Assembly (NCBI GenBank): GCA_026391235.1
Contig: JAPLDV010000671.1
Location: 1 to 7,272, forward strand
Direction: 5' to 3'
DNA from: Bacteroidia bacterium
Lineage (GTDB): Bacteria; Bacteroidota; Bacteroidia; Bacteroidales; UBA12481
Length of the DNA: 7,272 nt
Shown here: piece by piece, positions 1-5,433 of the stretch
How positions within the stretch are numbered: position 1 is the first letter of the stretch
How the letters are laid out: the number at the start of each line of letters is the position of its first letter
Translations under genes and position numbers: made by a program
Notes under the pieces: generated by a model
Seen by the model: the letters and a program-made list of their open reading frames with translations, nothing else
Told to the model about the DNA's origin: nothing
Database searches by the model: none

Positions 1-23
1 CTACTTCAAATGGCGAAGATGAC

Positions 24-35
24 AGATCATGATCT
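24..35. repeat. 12-bp perfect palindrome upstream of the lipoprotein gene
   Basis: AGATCATGATCT is its own reverse complement. It lies 11 bases before the larger inverted repeat at 46-71 and about 85 bases before the lipoprotein start at 119. It could be a dimeric regulator's operator or chance. The core TGATCA also occurs at 74-79. No regulator is identified. Confidence 0.35.
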
Positions 36-45
36 ACATACTGAG

Positions 46-71
46 ACTTTGCCTTTTTCCAAAGGCAAAGT
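46..71. promoter_or_regulatory. Perfect 11-bp inverted repeat in the leader of the lipoprotein gene
   Basis: ACTTTGCCTTT (46-56) pairs perfectly with AAAGGCAAAGT (61-71) around a four-base TTCC loop. It sits 34 bases before the ribosome binding site of the lipoprotein gene. No run of T follows on the plus strand (an A-rich stretch follows instead), so it is not a textbook rho-independent terminator in that direction. It may be a 5' leader stem-loop, an mRNA-stabilising structure, or the end of an upstream transcript whose gene lies outside the window. The structure is seen directly; the role is inferred. Confidence 0.55.
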
Positions 72-105
72 AATGATCAAATAAAAAATCCTTCATGATA
101 TTTTC

Positions 106-112
106 AAAGGAG
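106..112 (+). promoter_or_regulatory. Ribosome binding site choosing the start at 119
   Basis: AAAGGAG ends six bases before the ATG at 119, ideal spacing. The in-frame ATG at 95 lies upstream of this site and would add eight residues ahead of the signal sequence without a visible site of its own. An ATG at 125 is also in frame but spaced 12 bases away. The start at 119 is preferred. Confidence 0.7.
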
Positions 113-118
113 AAAAAG

Positions 119-487
119 ATGAAAATGGAAATAAGAACAAACAGCAATAACTTCTTAAAAAAGAAAAAATTGCTGGCAATATTTATTATCTTTTCCTTAG
201 TTGCTTGTGCAACAACGGCCATGGAAACACACCAAAAGGGCTTGGAAAGCCTGACGGGAAAAGAATATTTCGTCCCTAAAAAGCCTATTGACCGTCATTA
301 CATTGGATGCGCATGGTCCAAGCAATTTGGACCCGTTGAAGATAATGCCGTTTCGGATATACGCATCAAAGTGGAAAAATCTTTCGATGCCATGCAGCAG
401 AATTTTGCATACAATGCCGGCATATCACTGGGAGGACAAGCCGTTCCGGGGGAATATACTGTGGCTGGAGGAGATCAAGGCACATAG
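119..487 (+). CDS. Lipoprotein of unknown function, N-terminal fragment before an amber stop
   Basis: This 122-residue product begins with a basic stretch (four lysines at 14-17), a hydrophobic core and the lipobox L-V-A-C with Cys30. That is a signal peptidase II site, so the mature protein should be a lipid-anchored envelope protein. The body after the signal (about 31-122) is not a family I recognise; it contains an IGCAWSKQFG-like stretch and an amphipathic segment near residues 77-95. The reading frame ends at a TAG (485-487), but the same frame stays open from 488 to 1273 and encodes a further 261 residues. I read the two parts as one interrupted 384-codon gene. As it stands, translation would give a short lipoprotein lacking most of its body. 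A start at 95 is possible but less well supported by the ribosome binding site. Confidence 0.65.
   Translation: MKMEIRTNSNNFLKKKKLLAIFIIFSLVACATTAMETHQKGLESLTGKEYFVPKKPIDRHYIGCAWSKQFGPVEDNAVSDIRIKVEKSFDAMQQNFAYNAGISLGGQAVPGEYTVAGGDQGT
485..487 (+). other. In-frame amber codon splitting one gene
   Basis: TAG follows the codons for G-D-Q-G-T and is followed in the same frame by codons for S-Y-Q-S-T-T-S-A-S-A-K-A-G, continuous with the reading frame closing at 1273. No frame change is needed to join the halves. A single C-to-T change in CAG (Gln) would explain it. The other complete genes here end in TAA and the partial one in TGA, so this is the only TAG that ends a credible coding frame in the window. 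Nonsense mutation, sequencing error and readthrough cannot be told apart from sequence alone. Confidence 0.75.
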
Positions 488-532
488 TCATATCAAAGCA
501 CAACATCGGCTAGCGCGAAAGCAGGTATTGAA

Positions 533-1273
533 GTGGGAAAAGCTAATAAGTCCGAACTGCAGAATGTTCAAATTATCAGCCCTGTATCCTTGGCTGATAT
601 CCCTTTTGAACTGAGTATCCCGTATATTACGGAGGCCTTACGCCTGGGAAATTTCAGTCTGAAGTCCGAGACATCTGGAAAAGCAGGGATAATTGCCGCG
701 GCTGGTTCGATGAATGGGGGAATTTCAGGGGAGAAAAAAGGTGATTCGGGCACCACAGGACAGGGCCTCGTTGTTGCCTATAAGCTACATATGATTGATC
801 CAAAGACATATACAAAAAAAGATTCCGGCATCATTACTCTTGAACTGGATAAGACCACCGATTTCCCAATTGCTAATTTATTCGTGAAAGCCCAATTGAG
901 GGTGATCGAAGCAGGAGCCAATAAGCCACTGCCCAGAAATCTCCTTTGGTCCTGTGATCAGGCAGAAGCCAAAAGTAAGGATATCGTCGCCACTTGGATT
1001 ATAGAACTGCATTCAAAAGATCCAAAGAGGAAGTCTTTGCAGATTGCATTCCCAGCTTTTCCTAAAATGGAGGACTGCCGGAGTTTCAGTGGTGTCATCT
1101 ATTCTAGAATCGACCCGTTGACGGATAAAATTGTCCGCCAAAAAGTCAATATCACGCTTATTCAAGAGGAAGTTTCCGACTCTTTACAGCCTTTACAGTG
1201 GGAAGCGAGAATGTCAATTGTAGATGAATCATTTAATATCCGATTGGTGAAGCAGAATGATCTCGTTAAGTAA
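533..1273 (+). CDS. C-terminal part of the interrupted lipoprotein gene, unknown function
   Basis: Coding continues in the same frame as the lipoprotein N-terminus after the amber codon at 485-487. The first codon usable as a start is GTG at 533, with only a weak AGG seven bases before it, giving 246 residues; the frame itself is open from 488. This part has no signal peptide, so if translated alone it would stay in the cytoplasm, which fits loss of function better than an independent gene. Visible features are a Gly/Ser-rich patch (about residues 47-80 of this fragment), then an alternating beta-like region including VVAYKLHMID, and two cysteines in LLWSCDQ and MEDCRS that could pair outside the cytoplasm. 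I do not recognise the family. It ends in TAA 34 bases before the next gene, so the two probably form one transcript. Confidence 0.6.
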   Translation: MGKANKSELQNVQIISPVSLADIPFELSIPYITEALRLGNFSLKSETSGKAGIIAAAGSMNGGISGEKKGDSGTTGQGLVVAYKLHMIDPKTYTKKDSGIITLELDKTTDFPIANLFVKAQLRVIEAGANKPLPRNLLWSCDQAEAKSKDIVATWIIELHSKDPKRKSLQIAFPAFPKMEDCRSFSGVIYSRIDPLTDKIVRQKVNITLIQEEVSDSLQPLQWEARMSIVDESFNIRLVKQNDLVK

Positions 1274-1292
1274 GGAAAGAAGCGTCAAAACC

Positions 1293-1300
1293 AGAGGGGG
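1293..1300 (+). promoter_or_regulatory. Ribosome binding site choosing the start at 1308
   Basis: AGAGGGGG ends seven bases before the ATG at 1308. The frame is also open from an ATG at 1257, inside the end of the previous gene, but that start would put 17 charged residues before the signal peptide. The ATG at 1308 gives a clean signal peptide directly. Confidence 0.7.
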
Positions 1301-1307
1301 TTTTCAA

Positions 1308-2231
1308 ATGAAGCAAAAAATTTGGTTCATGTCTTTCGTGACCATGTGTCTATTATCATTTTTTTCTACATCTTCACCGGCAGCTGGAAAGCCTGACGTC
1401 ACCAGACATGATGCAAATTTTTTAGATAATGCCGTCAACATGCATATCGAGTGGCAATCACCTAATCCTGTCACATTGGTCAAAATCTCAATGCAGGGCA
1501 TAGAGAAGGAGATTAATGTCGACCCATATGATAACAAGAGAAACCGTGATGGTTATGAGGGAGAAGTGGATGTTAATTTGAACCTGGCATTGGTGCCTGG
1601 ACAGGCTTTCGCATATGTTATCCAATTGCAAGATGAGTTACGAATCAAAAGCCCTCCGGTGACAGGCATGGTTAATATCCCATCATCCCAACAGACCGCT
1701 ACGGTCCCTCAACCTCAACCTCAGCAACCTACTATGCAAATACAAATTCAGCAATCTGGTGTCTCGTCTGTTATGCAACAAACTGGTGCCCCGCCTGTTA
1801 TGCAGCAATCTGGTGCCCCGCCTGTTATGCAGCAATCTGGTGCTCCGTCTGTTATGCAGCAATCTGGTGCTCCGTCTGTTCCACAACAAACTGGCGCTCA
1901 GCCTGTTATGCAACAAACTGGTGTCCAGCCTGTTCCACAGCAAACTGGTGTCCCGTCTGTTCCACAGCAAACTGGCGCTCAGCCTGTTTCACAACAGACC
2001 GGTTCTGTTATCGTTATGATCGTTCCTCCGATGGCCACCCAGTCAGGTGCCATGTGGAGAGTGGAAAATGGGACATGGAATAAAAGCGGAGATACTGTCT
2101 CCAATCTTCCCGTGGGAATTCAGACCATTGAATTTCAGGATATTGGGAACTGGATTAAACCAGAAAATCAAAAAGTGATGATTGAAGCCGGCCAAACTTT
2201 TACGGCAACAGGGATTTATAACAATAAATAA
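1308..2231 (+). CDS. Secreted repeat protein with PEGA-like C-terminal domain
   Basis: A 307-residue exported protein. Residues 1-26 form a Sec signal peptide (MKQKIW, hydrophobic core, likely cleavage after SSPAA). Residues about 30-122 look like a beta-rich globular domain. A Gln/Pro-rich linker leads into tandem 9-residue repeats of the form QQ(S/T)G(A/V)xxV(M/P), nine full units from residue 148 to 228 and a partial tenth. The C-terminal region (about 232-307), with GAMWRVENGTW, a V-S-N-L-P-V-G turn, FQDIGNW and an ending in TATGIY, matches my recall of a PEGA-like beta-sandwich module common at the ends of secreted deltaproteobacterial proteins. The architecture suggests two folded domains held apart by a flexible spacer in the periplasm or on the surface; ligands are unknown. 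It follows the broken lipoprotein gene by 34 bases and is probably co-transcribed with it. Confidence 0.8.
   Translation: MKQKIWFMSFVTMCLLSFFSTSSPAAGKPDVTRHDANFLDNAVNMHIEWQSPNPVTLVKISMQGIEKEINVDPYDNKRNRDGYEGEVDVNLNLALVPGQAFAYVIQLQDELRIKSPPVTGMVNIPSSQQTATVPQPQPQQPTMQIQIQQSGVSSVMQQTGAPPVMQQSGAPPVMQQSGAPSVMQQSGAPSVPQQTGAQPVMQQTGVQPVPQQTGVPSVPQQTGAQPVSQQTGSVIVMIVPPMATQSGAMWRVENGTWNKSGDTVSNLPVGIQTIEFQDIGNWIKPENQKVMIEAGQTFTATGIYNNK
1749..2003 (+). repeat. 27-bp in-frame tandem repeat array (9 units plus a partial)
   Basis: Units start at 1749, 1776, 1803, 1830, 1857, 1884, 1911, 1938 and 1965, with a partial tenth at 1992. Each encodes QQ(S/T)G followed by five variable residues. Neighbouring units at 1776/1803 and 1830/1857 are nearly identical in DNA, suggesting recent duplication, while later units diverge (M to P, P to Q). 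Because 27 is a multiple of three, gain or loss of units changes spacer length without breaking the frame. Confidence 0.9.
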
Positions 2232-2259
2232 ACTGAGACGTATTGTATGAGAGGTTAAT

Positions 2260-2273
2260 GATTGGCTGCAATC
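2260..2273. other. Short stem-loop after the repeat-protein gene
   Basis: GATTG (2260-2264) and CAATC (2269-2273) can pair around a four-base loop, followed by a T-rich stretch (about 2278-2294). It lies 28 bases after the stop of the repeat-protein gene. The five-pair stem is weak; it may aid termination, but the hairpin at 2324-2365 is a much better candidate. Confidence 0.25.
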
Positions 2274-2323
2274 CTGTTGGTTATTTTCTTTTTATCCACT
2301 AAATAGATCTTTCGGCAGAAGAA

Positions 2324-2365
2324 AAGAGAAGTTATGACGGACTATGGCATGCCATAACTTCTCTT
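2324..2365. terminator. Bidirectional terminator between convergent genes
   Basis: AAGAGAAGTTATG (2324-2336) pairs perfectly with CATAACTTCTCTT (2353-2365), a 13-bp stem with a 16-base loop. On the plus strand AATTTTG follows; on the minus strand a T-rich CTTTTCTTC continues. It lies between the stops of two convergent genes (2231 plus, 2410 minus), the expected place for a shared terminator. Within it, 2343-2356 forms a 14-bp palindrome (TATGGCATGCCATA) that would compete with the large stem. Confidence 0.7.
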
Positions 2366-2409
2366 AATTTTGTGAATAACGTTTCCCCTTTGATTACCCA
2401 TTATCCCAC

Positions 2410-3243
2410 TTATTTATGAAGCAGGTACTGAAAGCTCGGCTGAGGCCTTCCGACATAGCAGCTTTGGTTATATCCATACTTTTTGATGATCGCAAAGGCT
2501 TGCCTGGCATCTGATTCTTTATTTCCAAAATCAAACAACCAGCGGCTTCCATCAACAATTTTCCATCGCCCCTGAATGTTGGTGACAGTTGTTGTATTTG
2601 GATTGAAAGGAACACAATCCTCCGTTACCGCAGTGGTAGGATTCACTGTGTTCCCTTGATTTGGTCTTGCTGTAGCCGGCAATGCAGCATATACAATGTT
2701 GACGGTATATGAACCACTGTTGTCACCATAACCGCTCGTTGCATCAGGGCTCCTGCCGCCATCATGCGCTTTGGCAAAGACAGTGACGTCTTCCGTTATG
2801 GGGAGACCATATTTATTTATGCCATTTGCCCAGTAATAATAGAGCTGTGTTCCAATATATGGATTTCCGCTCTTCGTAAGGATCTTTATCCAAACCCCAC
2901 CCTCGTCATATTGCACTGGCTGGGTACTACCAAAATGCTTATTTATCGCGTTATAAGCTTGCTTGAGCTTATCAAGGGGATGATTAGGATCTGGAGGTAG
3001 ACTAAGATCGCCTAGTGATCCCACAACGTTAGCGACCTCGTGAAGAGCGGTTGTTATTGCATTTGACCCTGTAACCCCCGCCGTAGCAGTGTCTTTACAC
3101 CTGCCAAAACTGCATCCAAAATCCACTGTACCGCTGGCCGTCCAATTGGAATTGTTGCCTTTTACTTCGGCAGCCCAGCTATCCGCATTACAAATTGCCA
3201 GACCCATCCCTAAACACAAAACAACAGCAATAAATTTTCTCAT
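2410..3243 (-). CDS. Secreted protein with C-terminal Cys-bounded PFNP/VGRP domain
   Basis: A 277-residue exported protein of unknown function. Residues 1-25 are a Sec signal peptide (MRKF, hydrophobic core, likely cleavage after SWAA). The start has a strong ribosome binding site (AGGAAGGGGG, five bases away). The mature N-terminus contains a Cys44/Cys49 pair that may form a disulfide. The middle (about 95-200) includes GGVWIKILTKSG and a Tyr-rich strand suggestive of beta structure. The last 70 residues form a distinct module: Cys210-V-P-F-N-P, then GRWKIVDG, a W-L-F-D-F-G segment, a predicted helix (SDARQAFAIIKKY) and Cys262-Y-V-G-R-P. From memory this C-terminal module recurs in unrelated secreted bacterial proteins, but I know no function for it. 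The gene is last on the minus strand, 88 bases after the DUF4384 gene, and may have its own promoter. Confidence 0.8.
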   Translation of the reverse strand: MRKFIAVVLCLGMGLAICNADSWAAEVKGNNSNWTASGTVDFGCSFGRCKDTATAGVTGSNAITTALHEVANVVGSLGDLSLPPDPNHPLDKLKQAYNAINKHFGSTQPVQYDEGGVWIKILTKSGNPYIGTQLYYYWANGINKYGLPITEDVTVFAKAHDGGRSPDATSGYGDNSGSYTVNIVYAALPATARPNQGNTVNPTTAVTEDCVPFNPNTTTVTNIQGRWKIVDGSRWLFDFGNKESDARQAFAIIKKYGYNQSCYVGRPQPSFQYLLHK

Positions 3244-3271
3244 GTTATCCCCCTTCCTGTTTAAAGTAGTT

Positions 3272-3300
3272 ATTAATGTTCATTCTTTTCGTTTCAACAA
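3272..3300 (-). promoter_or_regulatory. Possible sigma70-type promoter for the gene starting at 3243
   Basis: Reading the minus strand, TTGTTG (plus 3295-3300) lies 17 bases before ATTAAT (plus 3272-3277). The spacing is ideal, but the boxes are imperfect matches to TTGACA and TATAAT. It sits in the 88-base gap before the secreted protein gene. No convincing terminator is seen in that gap, so readthrough from the upstream operon is an alternative. Confidence 0.3.
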
Positions 3301-3331
3301 TACTGAACCCTTTAAGCACGGCTGCGGTCCG

Positions 3332-4177
3332 CTACTTACTGACAATCTCATACGATACGGTTTCTTCAGCCCTCTCCTGAACAGGGATAGAAGAGATGAG
3401 CCGCGCAATTTCAGTCACGGCAAGGCTTACCGTTTTCATTACGCCGAATTGTCCATTCATATCGACTTCTTCAAGAAGGGGGAAAGGTCTGCTGGTAACG
3501 ATGACCTTGATATATTCAGTATCCTTTTTATGGCCAGCCAGATTGCTTACCTGAAGTTTCATAATTCCTTGCTGGTCTTCGACGGAAGGGAACTGGTATT
3601 CTTTTGCCGGCTCTATCTTGCTTTCCCGGTGGAAAGCATTGGGATGGAGGAGAACGACCTTATCGTCGGCGGTAAAATTAAGAATGGTCAGATATCCAGG
3701 TTTTGTGGCAATGACCCGAATGATCATGTCTTCCCCTGCCTGGAAGATTGTCTTGTTCAGCCGGACTTTCACCCTATAGGAGGGGTCCGGCTCACCCTTT
3801 TCTTTGAGGACTTCTGCAATAATGGTTACCTTGTAGGACAGTTCCGGAGGTGTGACACTGTTCTTCTGCTCCATTCCGACGTCCCATCGGGTGACCTTTT
3901 CAGAAATGATATGACCATAGGAAACGGAGTGAATAAACTCACCTCGCAGGATAAAATCCCGTACCAGGCTTTCCGCCTGCACTTTAACTCCACAGGCCTT
4001 TTCGACTGCATTGACACGGGCTCTCTGCAGTGCCGTTTTCTGGGCTTCTTCCGATGTAACGTTGGAAAGAGAAGCCTCCCCAATGGCAGTTACAGTAATG
4101 GTATCTGCCGCCCTGCACGAAATCGCCTGCAGTGACAAGACAACAAACAAAGTGATGACTATTGATAAAGTCTTCAT
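3332..4177 (-). CDS. Secreted DUF4384 protein with LPP20/FlgT-like N-terminus
   Basis: A 281-residue exported protein. The signal sequence spans about 1-24; the site could be signal peptidase I (after CRAA) or, less likely, lipid modification at Cys21 (A-I-S-C). Residues about 28-125 (VTAIGEASL, EEAQKTALQRARVNAVEKACGV, then SVSYGHIISE) have the pattern of LPP20/FlgT N-terminal domains: a short strand, a helix rich in Ala and Arg, and a G-x-I turn. Residues about 134-215 match DUF4384 (YRVKVRLNKTIFQAGEDM, GYLTILNFTADDKVVLLHPN, a glutamate/proline turn and YQFP). DUF4384 is often found with enzymatic domains of exported proteins; its ligand is unknown. The ATG lies three bases after the stop of the caspase-like gene with no strong ribosome binding site, so translation is probably coupled. 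It likely works with the caspase-like protein in the periplasm. Confidence 0.85.
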   Translation of the reverse strand: MKTLSIVITLFVVLSLQAISCRAADTITVTAIGEASLSNVTSEEAQKTALQRARVNAVEKACGVKVQAESLVRDFILRGEFIHSVSYGHIISEKVTRWDVGMEQKNSVTPPELSYKVTIIAEVLKEKGEPDPSYRVKVRLNKTIFQAGEDMIIRVIATKPGYLTILNFTADDKVVLLHPNAFHRESKIEPAKEYQFPSVEDQQGIMKLQVSNLAGHKKDTEYIKVIVTSRPFPLLEEVDMNGQFGVMKTVSLAVTEIARLISSIPVQERAEETVSYEIVSK

Positions 4178-4180
4178 GGG

Positions 4181-5407
4181 TTACCTGTACTTGACTAGCA
4201 CCTTACTTCTGTCACCCTCAAATATGGTTGGAGTCTGTTTCCTCCCCTGAAAAAGTTTCCTAGCCATGTACGGAACATTTTCCTCAAGATAATCGGATAG
4301 CTCTCCCACTGTTATTTTTCCGTCGCCATTGCTATCGGCTTTCCCGGTCATGCCCAGAAGGAAGAAATAGGTGAAGAGTCCGTGTCCTTTCTCCGGATAC
4401 CAACTTGAAAGCTCGGTCCCTGTCGACGAGTTGATGATGGTTGAGTTTTTCATTGTGACAAGCGGATTTTCTACGATTATTCCGACAGGACTGGCTTTCT
4501 TGAACAGGGTCGCTCCTGAAAAACAGGCGTCAGTCACTATTGTCAACGAGTGAAACGGAAGAGTCGCAAGATTTCTGTACAGGACATCCAGAGAGTACCC
4601 CCCGATGACCACATTATTCGGATCGCTGTCCACAGGCAGTATGTACCCCTTGCGTGTATCGAGCGAAGGCGCGCCATGTCCTGAATAGTAAATGAAGAGA
4701 TCAGTCTCGCCGGGCCGGATGTATTCGGCAAGTTTCCCACGCGGGGTAGCTTCGGTACCAAAGATGTTTTCCAACGTCCCCTTAGTGGCATTAGTTTCAA
4801 AAATAATGTTCCCATCCCGGTAGCCAAAGGTTTTGGTCAGGATATCCCTGATCTGCCGCGCATCATCAATGGCATAATTCACCGGGGGAATATCCTTGTT
4901 CTTGTAGTCGCGGTTTCCTATTACCACAGCTACGGCATGACGGTTTTCCGCCGCCGCCTGACGAATATTTTTCAATTCTTCCGGAATCGGAACTGATTCT
5001 GCGATGACCTCCATGCCCCCTTTAGACTGTTCCTGCGCCATTACCAGATCGAGGAACTTCTGGGCCTCTGGAGATGGCACCTGATTCAAGGATGTTTCGA
5101 GTTCCGCGCGTGCTTTGCTATATTGATGAAGGTTGTAGTGCGCAATTCCCTTTTCCCGATGAGGGAAGTAGTCACCGAAGCGCATGCCGTAAAACCTTAT
5201 ATTCTTCTGTTCCGTCCCATTGCCCTTGATGGCATTGGAAAAGGCTTCCAGGGCGCTTTCGTAATTTCCCTTTTCCTCTTCACTGATGCCCTGAAGGTAA
5301 TAATTTTTATAATCCTCCAGAGCCTGGGCTTGCTTTGACGTGAAAACCAGCAGGGAAATAACGCAGAACATCACAGCCGTGAAAAAAGCATATCTTTGTT
5401 TTTCCAT
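4181..5407 (-). CDS. Secreted caspase-like (C14) peptidase with TPR region and EF-hand loop
   Basis: A 408-residue exported cysteine peptidase. Residues 1-29 are a signal peptide (cleavage likely after QAQA). Residues about 33-125 form TPR-like helices (EKGNYESALEAFSNAI; EKGIAHYNLHQYSKARAELETSL) for protein binding. The caspase p20-type domain runs from about 157 (HAVAVVIGNRDY) to 350: DDAR near 181-184, the catalytic His244 in FIYYSGHG, and the catalytic Cys295 in VTDACFSGA. Both dyad residues are present, so it should be active. Residues 358-369 (DSNGDGKITVGE) fit the EF-hand loop consensus with D1, N3, D5, G6, I8 and E12, suggesting calcium binding. As in other bacterial caspase-like proteins, cleavage after basic residues would be expected, but specificity is not visible. 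The start has an AGGGAG site five bases upstream. The gene follows the barrel gene by 26 bases. Confidence 0.92.
   Translation of the reverse strand: MEKQRYAFFTAVMFCVISLLVFTSKQAQALEDYKNYYLQGISEEEKGNYESALEAFSNAIKGNGTEQKNIRFYGMRFGDYFPHREKGIAHYNLHQYSKARAELETSLNQVPSPEAQKFLDLVMAQEQSKGGMEVIAESVPIPEELKNIRQAAAENRHAVAVVIGNRDYKNKDIPPVNYAIDDARQIRDILTKTFGYRDGNIIFETNATKGTLENIFGTEATPRGKLAEYIRPGETDLFIYYSGHGAPSLDTRKGYILPVDSDPNNVVIGGYSLDVLYRNLATLPFHSLTIVTDACFSGATLFKKASPVGIIVENPLVTMKNSTIINSSTGTELSSWYPEKGHGLFTYFFLLGMTGKADSNGDGKITVGELSDYLEENVPYMARKLFQGRKQTPTIFEGDRSKVLVKYR
4301..4336 (-). other. EF-hand calcium-binding loop in the caspase-like peptidase
   Basis: These 12 codons encode D-S-N-G-D-G-K-I-T-V-G-E (residues 358-369), with Asp at 1, Asn at 3, Asp at 5, Gly at 6, Ile at 8 and Glu at 12, the canonical loop. 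It is flanked by helical sequence (FFLLGMTG before, LSDYLEENV after). It lies about 60 residues after the catalytic Cys. Calcium control of the protease is inferred. Confidence 0.75.
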
Positions 5408-5433
5408 GTGTACTCCCTAATAACTTACTTTCC

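Noticed and set aside
34..222. Minus-strand 62-residue frame over the lipoprotein start
   Set aside because: It is antisense to the lipoprotein signal sequence; the phenylalanine run simply mirrors the lysine codons.
1683..1970. Minus-strand open frame rich in LLHNRR repeats
   Set aside because: It is the reverse reading of the 27-bp repeat array; a repeat length divisible by three keeps other frames open too.
1749..2003. CRISPR-like array
   Set aside because: The units are directly adjacent without spacers and encode an in-frame protein repeat.
3305..3331. GC-rich stretch after the DUF4384 stop as a terminator
   Set aside because: Only very short pairings (GCGG/CCGC with a one-base loop) are possible and no T-run follows, so termination there is not supported.
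3089..4135. Plus-strand 348-residue open frame
   Set aside because: It lies antisense to two genes with clear signal peptides and domain motifs, spans their intergenic gap, and has no signal, domain or ribosome binding site of its own.
4543..4827. Second frame inside the caspase-like gene on the same strand
   Set aside because: It overlaps the catalytic region entirely, lacks a ribosome binding site and shows no domain.
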